Shown: positions 9,985 through 18,039 of the stretch, one piece after another | Position numbering within the stretch: the first letter of the stretch is position 1 | How the letters are laid out: each line of letters begins with the position of its first letter | Assembly (NCBI GenBank): GCA_964483245.1 | Contig: CAZABP010000044.1 | Span: forward strand, 1-40,721 | From: CAZABP01 sp964483245 | GTDB taxonomy: Bacteria > Planctomycetota > UBA1135 > UBA2386 | DNA length: 40,721 nt | Reading direction: 5' to 3' | Program-made: the position numbers and the translations under genes | The notes under the pieces: generated by a model | Databases searched by the model: none | Told to the model about the DNA's origin: nothing | The model's input: the letters and a program-made list of their open reading frames with translations, nothing else

Positions 9985-11805
9985 ATGAAGCCCGTGACTC
10001 TCGCTCTCTCTGCCGCCCTGCTGACCCTTGCGCTGCCGGCGCAGGGGCTGGCGCGCGTCTTCCCCGATCGGATCCTGGCCTATGCCTCCTGTGCCGGCGG
10101 CGACGCGATCGCGGCGGCCGGGGAGCGCCTGGGCACGGTGCGGCTCGTCACGCCGCTGCTGACCGCGATGGAGCAGAAGGGGATGCTCGCCGAGCCGCTA
10201 GGCGAAGCCGCACGCGAGATCCAACACGGCTTGCAGCAGATCGGGTTCGCGCCGGAGCAGATCCGCGACCTGCTGCGGCATCCGTTCGCGATCGGCTTCG
10301 GGCCGCCGACGATGTTCGGCAGTGACGAGGAGTGGTTGCCTTCGCTGTTGCTGGCGATCGAGGCGGGGAACGAGAAGGCGGCCGTCGCGGCGATCGTCGA
10401 GCGTGGATTCGCGATGGCGGCGAAGGCGATCCCGGAGCCGATTCCGGGCAAGGAGGAGCACGCTGGCGTCGCGATCCGCACGCTGCAGACGCAGCGCGCA
10501 CCCGGCACGATCGCCTGGGCAGAAGCGGACGGCATCGTGTTGGTCTCGAACTCGCTCGGGCTGCTGCGCGATGGCGTCTCTGCGCTGCGCGGGCAGCGGC
10601 CGGCGCTCGGTCAGAGCCAGGCGTGGCAACAGGCTCACCGCGGCAGCGACCGGCGCGTGTTGATCGACTTCTTTGCGAATCCGGCGCCGCTGTGGCAGGG
10701 GATCGCGCCGCTGTGGCCCTACGAGTTCGCCGACATCGCGAACGCGTTCGGGGTCGGGGCGCTCGATCAGATCAGCTTCCAGGTGTCGACCGACTCGCTG
10801 CACGAGCAGACGGTCGGCACCGGCGCGTCGTCGCGGCAGGACTTCCGGCTCGTGATGCCGCTCGCCGACGAGGGCGTGCTGCGTGCGCTGTTCGCGGCGC
10901 CGCACGACGGAAAGTTCGCGCGCTACTGCGACGCGAAGACGTTGTTGTACTTCGGTGCTCATCTGGACTTCGACCGTGCCGGGCCGGCGTTGATGCAGGC
11001 CGTCGAGATGCTGCCGGCGCAGGTGCGGCGCGAGCTCGAGCGCGAGCTCAGCCGTGAAGTCGGGCGCGAGCTGCGCCATGTCGGCATGGATCCACGCGCG
11101 CTGGCGGAAGTGCTGCATGCCATCGGGCCGGACCTTGCGATCACTGTCGCCGTCGAGCCGCTCGGCGTGCCGGTGCCGACGCTGACCGCGTTCACGCGCG
11201 TCGACGATCCGGCTGAGGCGGGGGAGTGGCTGCACAAGATGTTCACGCGGTTCGGCCTCGAGCTGCGCGAAGTGCAGTCGAACGGGGGGACGATCTACAC
11301 GACGAGCATCCCGAACGTGCCGTTCCCGCTGTCGCCGTCGTTCGCGTTCGACGGCAGCACGCTGATCCTGTCCTCGCAACTCGGTGGTGTGCGCGGCGCG
11401 TTCGAGCAGGCGGCGAAGAACCAGGGCGGCCTCGCGCAGGATCCGGCGTTCACCAAGCTGATCGGCGAGCGGCCGAGTGTGCTCGCGCACGCGCGGCTCA
11501 ACGAAGCGACAGCGAAGTTCTGGGGCGTCGCGGAGCAGTGGATCCCGGTCGGCATCTCGATGGCCGGCCTCGACCCGGCGCTCGGCGACAGCATCCCGAT
11601 GCGCGAGGACGCAATCGCCGCGCTCGACGACTACGCGTTCTCGCTGTTCGTCGACCAGCACGGCATCCGCACCACCGAGCGCGGGCCGTTCGGCCTCGCC
11701 GATCTCCTGTTCGGCGCGCACGCGTTCCTCGACCACGCGCTCGCGATGGATGTCCCGCCGCAGACGCGCGGCGCGCAGCCGAAGCCGAAGAAGAAGATCT
11801 TCTGA
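9985..11805 (+). CDS. Large secreted protein of unknown function
   Basis: This 606-residue protein opens with a clear signal peptide (MKPVTLALSAALLTLALPAQG) and has a good ribosome site (GGAAAGGA, six bases before the ATG). The rest is soluble and repetitive in style, with blocks such as VRLVTPLLTAMEQKGML, LLLAIEAGNEKAAVAAIVERGF, GIVLVSNSLGLL and FAFDGSTLILSSQLGGVRGAF. This recalls planctomycetal secreted proteins related to DUF3352, in which a modelled quantity is summed over two related halves. I cannot name a family with confidence. No catalytic motif is obvious. The C-terminus (QPKPKKKIF) is basic. It converges on senB, with a perfect palindrome between them. Confidence 0.75.
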   Translation: MKPVTLALSAALLTLALPAQGLARVFPDRILAYASCAGGDAIAAAGERLGTVRLVTPLLTAMEQKGMLAEPLGEAAREIQHGLQQIGFAPEQIRDLLRHPFAIGFGPPTMFGSDEEWLPSLLLAIEAGNEKAAVAAIVERGFAMAAKAIPEPIPGKEEHAGVAIRTLQTQRAPGTIAWAEADGIVLVSNSLGLLRDGVSALRGQRPALGQSQAWQQAHRGSDRRVLIDFFANPAPLWQGIAPLWPYEFADIANAFGVGALDQISFQVSTDSLHEQTVGTGASSRQDFRLVMPLADEGVLRALFAAPHDGKFARYCDAKTLLYFGAHLDFDRAGPALMQAVEMLPAQVRRELERELSREVGRELRHVGMDPRALAEVLHAIGPDLAITVAVEPLGVPVPTLTAFTRVDDPAEAGEWLHKMFTRFGLELREVQSNGGTIYTTSIPNVPFPLSPSFAFDGSTLILSSQLGGVRGAFEQAAKNQGGLAQDPAFTKLIGERPSVLAHARLNEATAKFWGVAEQWIPVGISMAGLDPALGDSIPMREDAIAALDDYAFSLFVDQHGIRTTERGPFGLADLLFGAHAFLDHALAMDVPPQTRGAQPKPKKKIF

Positions 11806-11810
11806 ACCCC

Positions 11811-11870
11811 GCCGCGCAGGTGTCTGACACCCGGTGTACCGGTACACCGGGTGTCAGACACCTACGCAGC
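11811..11870. repeat. 46-base perfect palindrome between convergent genes (REP-like or bidirectional terminator)
   Basis: Bases 11818-11840 and 11841-11863 are exact reverse complements, 23 bases per arm with no spacer. The core words are GGTGTCTGACACC and GGTGTACCGGTACACC. Outside this, seven more bases on each side pair with two mismatches (11811-11870). It lies 12 bases after the 9985 gene's stop and just before the senB stop, so a transcript from either side would form a very strong hairpin. There is no T-tract. The nested GGTGTCTGACACC word suggests a dispersed REP-type element. Confidence 0.85.
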
Positions 11871-11873
11871 GGG

Positions 11874-12848
11874 CTACGTGACGGCGTTCGTCGCTGAGAG
11901 CGGGTGTGCCGCGTCGAGAACGCGCGCGAGGGTCGCGCGTTCGCGTGCGGGGTCGAACAGCGGGGCACGCATGGCGCAGCATGAGACGAGCTCCGCGTAG
12001 AAGCCCGGGTCGAGCGCAGCACGGCGGATCAGCGCAGCGAGCTCCCGATTGTCGCCGGGAGGGAAGTAGCCGGGATACGACTCGCCAAGCATGCCGACGT
12101 TGCCGGAGATGCGGGTCGCAAGCACCGGAACGCGCGCGACGATCGATTCGGCGATGGCGTTGGCGCCGCCTTCCATCAGCGACGAGTTCACGCTGAGCCA
12201 ACTGGTCTGGATCGCGCGCCGCGCTTGCCACGTCGGCAGTTCGCCGACCCAGCGGTAGCGCGCGTCGCAGAGCGCGAGTCGTCCGGCCTGCGCAGCGAAT
12301 TCCGGCTCGATCGCGGCGCCGGCGTGCAGGACGTCGATGCCGAGCTCGTCCGGCAAGTGACGGAGTGCGCGCGCCGTCAGGAACGGATCCTTGACGGCGC
12401 GCAGGTGGCCGAGGACGGTGACCCGGCGGCCGGGCAGCCTCTCCCGGTTGGCAGGGGGCGCGGCCGCCGACTGGTAGACCACATGCGCGCGCGCGCGGTG
12501 CTGCGGCGGCAGCGCCGCGAGTGCCTGGTCCTGGAGCACGATCAAGCGCGTCGCGTGTTCGAGGCAGGCGAGCGCCGCGGGATCCGTGTCCAGGTCGCGG
12601 TAGAGGTCCGTGCCCGTCAGCACGACGATCCGCGGCCGCCGCGGAAATGCGCGCGCGAACGCGGCGACCGACGAGAAGCTCTTCCTGCAGTGCAGCGCCA
12701 GGAGCAGCCCGCAGTCACGACCGTCCCACGCATGTTGAACGCGGACCTCGTGCCCGAGCTCGCGCAGCATGCGCCTCCACCGCGCGGCGGTCTGCCGATT
12801 CCCGGCGCGTCGGCTCGCCGACGCCGGATAGACGAGCGTGATCCGCAT
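11874..12848 (-). CDS. senB: Selenosugar synthase SenB (glycosyltransferase)
   Basis: This 324-residue GT-B glycosyltransferase matches the SenB group. In selenoneine biosynthesis SenB joins selenophosphate to a UDP-sugar to form a selenosugar. The N-terminal domain opens MRITLVYPAS, then GNRQTAARWRRMLRELGHEV, LLLALHCRKS and the very characteristic VLTGTDLYRDLDTDP (about 74-88), LIVLQDQALAALP and VVYQSA. The C-terminal donor domain has VTVLGHLRAVKDPFLTARAL and the LMEGGANAIAESIVARVPVLA loop. The start at 12848 is the first Met of the conserved MRITL opening. It is divergent from senA, as expected for a two-gene pathway. It runs toward the palindrome at 11818-11863. Cytoplasmic. SelD, which supplies selenophosphate, is not in the window. 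Confidence 0.88.
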   Translation of the reverse strand: MRITLVYPASASRRAGNRQTAARWRRMLRELGHEVRVQHAWDGRDCGLLLALHCRKSFSSVAAFARAFPRRPRIVVLTGTDLYRDLDTDPAALACLEHATRLIVLQDQALAALPPQHRARAHVVYQSAAAPPANRERLPGRRVTVLGHLRAVKDPFLTARALRHLPDELGIDVLHAGAAIEPEFAAQAGRLALCDARYRWVGELPTWQARRAIQTSWLSVNSSLMEGGANAIAESIVARVPVLATRISGNVGMLGESYPGYFPPGDNRELAALIRRAALDPGFYAELVSCCAMRAPLFDPARERATLARVLDAAHPLSATNAVT

Positions 12849-12862
12849 GGAAGCCATCGGGC

Positions 12863-12868
12863 TAGACT
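12863..12868 (+). promoter_or_regulatory. Candidate -10 box (TAGACT) for senA in the divergent senA-senB region
   Basis: GGGCTAGACT closely matches the GGGCTAGTCT before aat. If used, transcription begins near 12875, which supports the GTG at 12907 as the senA start rather than the ATG at 12847. On the opposite strand TAGCAT (12884-12889) could serve senB, so the two promoters would interlock. Confidence 0.35.
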
Positions 12869-12906
12869 CGCGTGCCGGCGCCGATGCTAACGGCGCGTGT
12901 GAACCC

Positions 12907-14196
12907 GTGGAACTCGCGCCGTTGTTGTCGATGCTCGCGGACGCGCGCGCGCGCACGCTTGCCCTGCTCGAAGACCTGACCGGTCAGCGCGCGCTCGGGC
13001 CGCGGCTTGCGATCCTGAACCCGCCGCTGTGGGAGCTCGGGCACGTCGGTTGGTTCGAGGAGTATTGGTGTCTGCGGCACCAGGTGAATGGGACCGTGCG
13101 CCCGTCGCGGTTCGCCGGCGCCGATCGGCTCTATGACTCGTCACGCGTGGCGCATGCGACCCGGTGGGACCTTCCGCTGCTGCCGTGGCCGGAGCTGCAC
13201 CAGTACCTCGAAGAGGTCCGTGCAGACGTGATCTGCGCAGCGGAGCGCGGCGATTTGGATCCGTACTTCCTGCAGCTCGCGCTGTTCCACGAGGACATGC
13301 ACGGCGAGGCGTTCTCGATGATGCGCCAGTGTCTCGGCTACGCGGCGCCGGAGTTCCTGGCCCGGCCGGCCCGGCCGTCGTCGTCGCCGCCACCAACCGG
13401 CCCGATCGATGGCGACGCCGAGATCCAGGGCGGGACGCTCGAACTCGGCGCACGGCCGGGCGACGGGTTCGTGTTCGACAACGAGAAGTGGGCGCATCCG
13501 GTCGAACTCGCGGCCTTCCGGATCGCGCGCACTCCGGTCCGCAATCACGACTTCGCCGCGTTCGTCGACGACGGTGGCTACACACGGCGCGAGCTGTGGA
13601 GCGACGAGGGGTGGCGCTGGCGGATCACACAGGGGGCGACAGCGCCGGTCTACTGGCGCCGCGAGGACGGCACGTGGCTCGAACGCAGGTTCGATCGATG
13701 GCAGCCGCTCGTCGCGGCTGCGCCGGTCATCCACGTCTGCTGGTTCGAGGCGGATGCCTGGTGCCGCTGGGCCGGCCGCCGCCTGCCGACCGAAGCGGAG
13801 TGGGAACTCGCAGCCGCGACCCGCTCGAAGCGGCGCTTCCCGTGGGGCGATGCGCCGCCGGGCCCAAACCTCGCCAACCTGGACGGCTGGTCTGGTGAGC
13901 CAACCGACGTCGCCGCATTCGCGGCCGGCGACTCCGCGCACGGCTGCCGGCAGATGCTCGGCAACGTCTGGGAGTGGGTCGCCGACTGGTTCGCGCCGTA
14001 TCCGGGCTTCGTGGCGGATCCGTACGCCGACTATTCGCGCCCGTGGTTCGGCGATCACAAGGTGCTGCGCGGGGGTTCGTTCGCGACGCGCGCGCGCCTG
14101 CTGCGCAACACCTGGCGGAACTTCTATCGCCCGGACCGGCGCGACGTGTTCGCCGGCTTTCGCACCTGCGCCAAAGACCGCCGCGCCGGTGGCTGA
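12907..14196 (+). CDS. senA: Selenoneine synthase SenA (EgtB-like non-heme iron enzyme)
   Basis: This protein has the EgtB/SenA architecture: a DinB-like helical domain followed by a formylglycine-generating-enzyme (FGE-sulfatase) domain. Iron ligands are His46 in LWELGHVGWFEEYW and the pair in FHEDMHGE (His128, His132, with Glu134). The second domain starts around residue 190 and ends with GNVWEWVADWF, HKVLRGGSFATR and YRPDRRDVFAGFR. SenA oxidatively couples a selenosugar to hercynine, giving selenoneine; the neighbouring senB supports SenA over ergothioneine-forming EgtB. The frame extends upstream to an ATG at 12847, but that ATG lies on the same CATG as the senB start, and the TAGACT box lies inside the extension. 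I therefore prefer GTG 12907 (429 residues), with low certainty on this point. Confidence 0.87.
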   Translation: MELAPLLSMLADARARTLALLEDLTGQRALGPRLAILNPPLWELGHVGWFEEYWCLRHQVNGTVRPSRFAGADRLYDSSRVAHATRWDLPLLPWPELHQYLEEVRADVICAAERGDLDPYFLQLALFHEDMHGEAFSMMRQCLGYAAPEFLARPARPSSSPPPTGPIDGDAEIQGGTLELGARPGDGFVFDNEKWAHPVELAAFRIARTPVRNHDFAAFVDDGGYTRRELWSDEGWRWRITQGATAPVYWRREDGTWLERRFDRWQPLVAAAPVIHVCWFEADAWCRWAGRRLPTEAEWELAAATRSKRRFPWGDAPPGPNLANLDGWSGEPTDVAAFAAGDSAHGCRQMLGNVWEWVADWFAPYPGFVADPYADYSRPWFGDHKVLRGGSFATRARLLRNTWRNFYRPDRRDVFAGFRTCAKDRRAGG

Positions 14197-14218
14197 CACC
14201 CGGTGTATCGGTACGCGG

Positions 14219-14290
14219 CGTCTCTGAGACTCCGTCCGTCAGTTCGCGCGGGTTTTTTCGCGCTAAGTGAGGGCTGGCGTCTCAGAGACG
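14219..14290. repeat. Inverted repeat with internal hairpin and T-run between convergent genes
   Basis: CGTCTCTGAGAC (14219-14230) and GTCTCAGAGACG (14279-14290) are exact reverse complements. The arms extend outward imperfectly, sharing CGGTAC blocks to about 14210 and 14300. Inside lies GCGCG-GGTTTTTT-CGCGC (14246-14263), a small hairpin with a T6 loop. Just before it, GCTGACACCCGGTGTA (14192-14207) shares the GACACCCGGTGTA word with the palindrome at 11818. It separates the ends of senA and the propeller gene, so bidirectional termination is likely. Confidence 0.65.
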
Positions 14291-14302
14291 GGGTGTACCG
14301 CT

Positions 14303-16033
14303 TCACGAACCGCCGAGCGTGGCGGTGGCGGCGTTGGTGACGACGAGGCCGAAGGCGTTCGCGGCGGCGTCGGCGATCCAGGCCTGCAGGTGGATGGACG
14401 CACCGAGGAAGCGCGCGTCGGCGGGGACCATCAGCGGGACCTCGAGCGCTCCAGCGGCATCGGTCGCGAGCGCGAGCGACAGGTCGGGCGACGCGAGCAC
14501 GACGCACCCGGGCATCCCGGCGCCATCGAGCGGCAGCGGCAGCGGAATCCCGCCCCAGCTCGTCTTGGACGCACCGATCGACAGCCAGCAGGGCCGCAGC
14601 GCAACCGCATCGGTGACGCGCACGCGCAGCGCGGTCCCGATCCACGGCAGCGTGTCCGGATCGCGGCCGAGTGCGGGAATCCCGCGCGAGCCGCGGCAGC
14701 CGGCACCGTAGGCGGCGAACCGTGCCGCGACCGCAGGACGCAGATCGCTGACGAACACGTCCTCGATGACGACGGTGCGCCCGGGCACGAGGTTCAGCGC
14801 CGCGCTGTCGAACGCGAGCCAGCGCCCGTCGTCGCTGATCGCGCCGCGCGCGCAGTCCCCCCTGGGCTCACCGCCGCCCGGCGTCTGCGTCGCGCGGCGC
14901 GTGGTCCCCGCGGTCCGATCGCACAGATACACGTCCTCGAGTCCCAGCGAGTCGCCAACAGCCAGCGTGCGCGCCCTGGTCGTGAACGCGACGAAGCGCC
15001 CGTCGCGCGACATGGCCGGATCGAAGCACCCCTCGTCCGCCTGCGTGCCATCACTCGCAACACTGACGCGCACGCAGCTCGCCCCATCGTGGCTCGCGAC
15101 GAACACGTCGGGGCGCGCATTGGTGTCTCCGGCCACGAGATTCGTCGCAAAGCTGTAGAACGCGACCTCGGTCCCGAGCGTGGAGATCGCGCCGATGTGG
15201 CTGGTCCCGTCCGGCTCGGCGCCGCCGACCCCGACGCTCGCGCGCGTCGTCGTCGCAGTCACCAGATCCCGCACGAACACGTCGATCAACCGGTTGGTGT
15301 CCCCCGGCACGAGGTTGGTCGCGCCGCTGGAGAACGCGACGCGCCGCCCATCCGGGCTGATCTTCGGCGTCTGGCTGCCACCATCCGGCTGCAGCACGCC
15401 CATCGCGACGCTGGCGCGCAGCGTCGTCTTGTTCTTGCGGTCGTGCACGAACACGTCGGCGAACCCGTTCCCATCCCCGGTCACCAGGTTCGACGCCTTG
15501 CTGCCGAACGCGACGTAGCGCCCGTCGTCGGAGATCGAAGGACTCCCGCTGTCGTCGGTGCCCGGGATCCCGAGGGAGCTGACGCTGACGATTTCGGTCG
15601 TGCCGCTCTGGCGGTCGTGCACGAACACGTCGCTGGACGAACCATCGATCGTGGTCAGGTTCGTCGCCCGGCTCGTGAACGCGACGTATCTCCCGTCCGC
15701 CGTGATCGCAGCGTCGTAGCTGCGCTGGTTCCCCTGGCCGCCGCCGGTCCGCACGCTGACGCGTTCGATCTTGCCGGTGATCCGGTCGCGCACGAACACG
15801 TCGTCGACGCCGTTGGTGTCGCCGGCCACGAGATTCGCCGCCTTGCTGTGGAACGCGACGAAGCGCCCATCGGCCGACAGCGCCGGCTGCACGCTGTCGT
15901 CGTTGCCCGGCACGCCGGCCGCATCGGCGCTGGCGCGCCAGCTCGGCACGCCCTGCGCCGGCAGCGCGGGCAGCAGCGGGAACAGGATCGCGGGGACGAA
16001 GGAAACGACGGGCAGCAGGTTCGTGGTTCGCAT
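14303..16033 (-). CDS. Secreted seven-bladed TolB-like propeller with planctomycete-type C-terminal domain
   Basis: This 576-residue exported protein has a signal peptide (MRTTNLLPVVSFVPAILF, cut near LPAQG). Seven repeats of about 60 residues follow, with the pattern S-x-DGR-x-VAF-x-S-x-A-x-NLV-x-GD-x-N-x-x-x-DVFV-x-D, matching PD40/TolB propeller blades. The fifth blade has lost the DGR turn (STLGTEVAF). After the propeller comes AAYGAGCRGSRGIPALG, then a beta-rich domain (LRVRVTDAVALRPCWLSIG, GIPLPLPLDGAGMPGC, GASIHLQAWIAD). Related free-standing domains are encoded at 35477-37013. These proteins are exported; binding or surface roles are likely, but no catalytic residues are seen. It is divergent from the HIT gene. 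Confidence 0.85.
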   Translation of the reverse strand: MRTTNLLPVVSFVPAILFPLLPALPAQGVPSWRASADAAGVPGNDDSVQPALSADGRFVAFHSKAANLVAGDTNGVDDVFVRDRITGKIERVSVRTGGGQGNQRSYDAAITADGRYVAFTSRATNLTTIDGSSSDVFVHDRQSGTTEIVSVSSLGIPGTDDSGSPSISDDGRYVAFGSKASNLVTGDGNGFADVFVHDRKNKTTLRASVAMGVLQPDGGSQTPKISPDGRRVAFSSGATNLVPGDTNRLIDVFVRDLVTATTTRASVGVGGAEPDGTSHIGAISTLGTEVAFYSFATNLVAGDTNARPDVFVASHDGASCVRVSVASDGTQADEGCFDPAMSRDGRFVAFTTRARTLAVGDSLGLEDVYLCDRTAGTTRRATQTPGGGEPRGDCARGAISDDGRWLAFDSAALNLVPGRTVVIEDVFVSDLRPAVAARFAAYGAGCRGSRGIPALGRDPDTLPWIGTALRVRVTDAVALRPCWLSIGASKTSWGGIPLPLPLDGAGMPGCVVLASPDLSLALATDAAGALEVPLMVPADARFLGASIHLQAWIADAAANAFGLVVTNAATATLGGS

Positions 16034-16134
16034 CGGATTGCTCTCGGTGGTCTCGGGTCTGCCACCTCCAGCGGCCGCGCCGCGCCCGACCGGAATGGAT
16101 TTCCACGATTCCCCGGCCCGCGCGCGCCGCCGGC

Positions 16135-16140
16135 TATCCT
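16135..16140 (+). promoter_or_regulatory. Candidate leaderless -10 box (TATCCT) of the HIT gene
   Basis: TATCCT, in the context CGGCTATCCT, ends eight bases before the GTG at 16149. This predicts an mRNA that begins at or beside the start codon. No Shine-Dalgarno sequence is present. Confidence 0.55.
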
Positions 16141-16148
16141 GGCCGCCC

Positions 16149-16502
16149 GTGGGCTACGACGACCGCAACGTGTTCGCGCGCATCCTGCGCGGCGAGATCC
16201 CGGCCGATGTCGTCTACGAAGACGACCGCTGCCTCGCGTTCCGCGACGTCAAGCCGGTCGCGCCGCACCACGTGCTGGTGATCCCCAAGGCCCCGCTCGC
16301 GCGCCTGGGGGACGCGAGCGCGGACGACCGCGCTCTCCTCGGCCACCTGCTGTGGGCCGCCGGCGAAGTCGCGCGCCGGCTCGGCTTCGCCGAGGCCGGC
16401 TTCCGCACGGTCATCAACCATGGCGCCGGTGTCGGCCAGACAGTCTTCCACCTGCACGTGCACGTGCTCGCCGGCCGTGATTTCTCGTGGCCGCCCGGTT
16501 AG
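16149..16502 (+). CDS. HIT family nucleotide-binding hydrolase
   Basis: This is a 117-residue histidine-triad protein of the usual size. It carries NVFARILRGEIPADVVYEDD, the FRDVKPVAPHHVLVIPK strand and the catalytic triad HLHVHVLAG (His101, His103, His105) after GAGVGQTVF. HIT proteins of this HinT type hydrolyse AMP-linked phosphoramidates such as adenosine 5'-phosphoramidate. The GTG start at 16149 is supported by the TATCCT box eight bases upstream and by the family's normal N-terminus. It is single and divergent from the propeller gene. Confidence 0.93.
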   Translation: MGYDDRNVFARILRGEIPADVVYEDDRCLAFRDVKPVAPHHVLVIPKAPLARLGDASADDRALLGHLLWAAGEVARRLGFAEAGFRTVINHGAGVGQTVFHLHVHVLAGRDFSWPPG

Positions 16503-16596
16503 CACAGCGTGAATCCTCGCCATCCTGCGCCTCCGGACGCGCGGGCAGGGTGGCGCAACCCCTGGTGCGTCCCTATAAGCCGACCACGACATCTCG

Positions 16597-18039
16597 ATGC
16601 AGCAAGGCCAGCTCCTGATCGCTGGAGAGTGGCGCGACGCGCACTCCGGCAAGACCTACGAGACGATCAACCCCGCGAACGAGGAGGTCGCCGCCCGCTG
16701 TGCCGAGGCGGGGCCCGAGGACGCGGCGGCCGCGGTCGAGGCGGCGCACGCGGCGTTTGGCGCCTGGTCGCGCCAACATCCGGCGGAACGCGGCCGGATC
16801 CTGTGGCGGATGGCCGACCTGCTCGACGAGCGGGCCGACGAAGTCGCCAAGCTCGAGACGATCAACACCGGGAAGACCTGGTTCGACTCGCGCAAGGTCG
16901 AGATCCCGATGGCGGCGCACGTGCTGCGCTTCTACGCCGGCCAGGCGACCAAGGTCGCCGGCCGCACGCTGCCGACGCACGACCGCGCGTTCACGTTCAC
17001 GTTGAAGGAGCCGGTCGGCGTCGTCGCCGCGATCGTGCCGTGGAACTTCCCGCTGCTGCTCGCCATGTGGAAGGTCGCGCCGGCCCTCGCCGCCGGCTGC
17101 ACGATCGCCGTCAAGCCGGCGAGCCTGACGCCACTTTCGATGTTGGCGCTCGGGAAGATCGCGCAGGACGCAGGTCTCCCGCCCGGCGTGTTGAACATCG
17201 TGACCGGCCCCGGTGGTTCCACCGGCCAGGCGCTCGCGACGCACCCGCTGGTCGCCAAGGTCGCCTTCACCGGCTCGACCGCGGTCGGCAAGCAGATCGG
17301 CAAGCTCTGCATGGACTCGGTCAAGCGCTGCAGCCTCGAGCTCGGCGGCAAGTCCCCCAACCTCGTGCTCGCCGATGCGGATCTCGACGCCGCAGCCGCC
17401 GGCGCGCTGACCGGGATCTTCTACAACAAGGGTGAGGTCTGCGCGGCCGGCTCGCGGCTGTTCGTCGAGCAGAGCGTGCACGACGACTTCATGCCGAAGC
17501 TGCTCGCGACCGCGGCCAAGTTCAAGGTCGGCGATCCGTTCGAGAAGACGACCCGGATGGGCCCGGTCATCAGCAAGGGGCAGCTCGACTCCGTGCTGCG
17601 CTACGTCGCGACCGGCAAGAAGGAAGGCGCCAAGCTCGTCGCCGGCGGCGAGCGCGTCGACATCGGCACCGGCAAGGGCTACTACGTCGCGCCGACGATC
17701 TTCGACGGCGCGACGAACCAGATGACGATCGCGCGCGAGGAGATCTTCGGTCCGGTGTTGACCGTGATCCCGTTCCGCGATCTGGACGACGGCCTCGCGC
17801 AGGGGAACGACTCGCCGTACGGCCTCGCCGCGGCGGTCTGGACCCGCGACGTCGCGCGCGCGATGCGCGCCGCGAAGTCGTTGCGCGCCGGCACGGTGTG
17901 GATCAACACCTACAACCTGTACGACCCGGCGCTGCCGTTCGGCGGGTTCAAGGAGAGCGGCATCGGGCGCGAGCTCGGCGCCGACGCGATGGATTCGTAT
18001 CTGGAGACCAAGTCGGTATGGGTGAATCTGGACCGCTAG
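16597..18039 (+). CDS. NAD(P)-dependent aldehyde dehydrogenase
   Basis: This is a full-length 480-residue member of the aldehyde dehydrogenase superfamily, closest in style to betaine- and phenylacetaldehyde-type enzymes. Landmarks are VPWNFPLL (Asn150), AVKPASLTP (Lys173), FTGSTAVGKQIG (cofactor loop), LELGGKSPNLV (Glu248, general base), GEVCAAGSRLFV (nucleophile Cys282) and EEIFGPVLTVIPF. It oxidises an aldehyde to the acid in the cytoplasm; the substrate is not defined by the sequence. A TATAAG hexamer lies 17 bases upstream and could be a weak -10. Its last 22 bases overlap the next gene, so the two are probably translated together. Confidence 0.93.
   Translation: MQQGQLLIAGEWRDAHSGKTYETINPANEEVAARCAEAGPEDAAAAVEAAHAAFGAWSRQHPAERGRILWRMADLLDERADEVAKLETINTGKTWFDSRKVEIPMAAHVLRFYAGQATKVAGRTLPTHDRAFTFTLKEPVGVVAAIVPWNFPLLLAMWKVAPALAAGCTIAVKPASLTPLSMLALGKIAQDAGLPPGVLNIVTGPGGSTGQALATHPLVAKVAFTGSTAVGKQIGKLCMDSVKRCSLELGGKSPNLVLADADLDAAAAGALTGIFYNKGEVCAAGSRLFVEQSVHDDFMPKLLATAAKFKVGDPFEKTTRMGPVISKGQLDSVLRYVATGKKEGAKLVAGGERVDIGTGKGYYVAPTIFDGATNQMTIAREEIFGPVLTVIPFRDLDDGLAQGNDSPYGLAAAVWTRDVARAMRAAKSLRAGTVWINTYNLYDPALPFGGFKESGIGRELGADAMDSYLETKSVWVNLDR

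Noticed and set aside
12907..14196. Ergothioneine synthase EgtB
   Set aside because: Architecture is the same, but the adjacent SenB-type glycosyltransferase and absence of egtD nearby favour SenA. A tree would settle it.
14303..16033. The repeated blades as a DNA repeat or CRISPR-like array
   Set aside because: Period and similarity follow protein propeller blades; DNA identity between units is low and there are no spacers.
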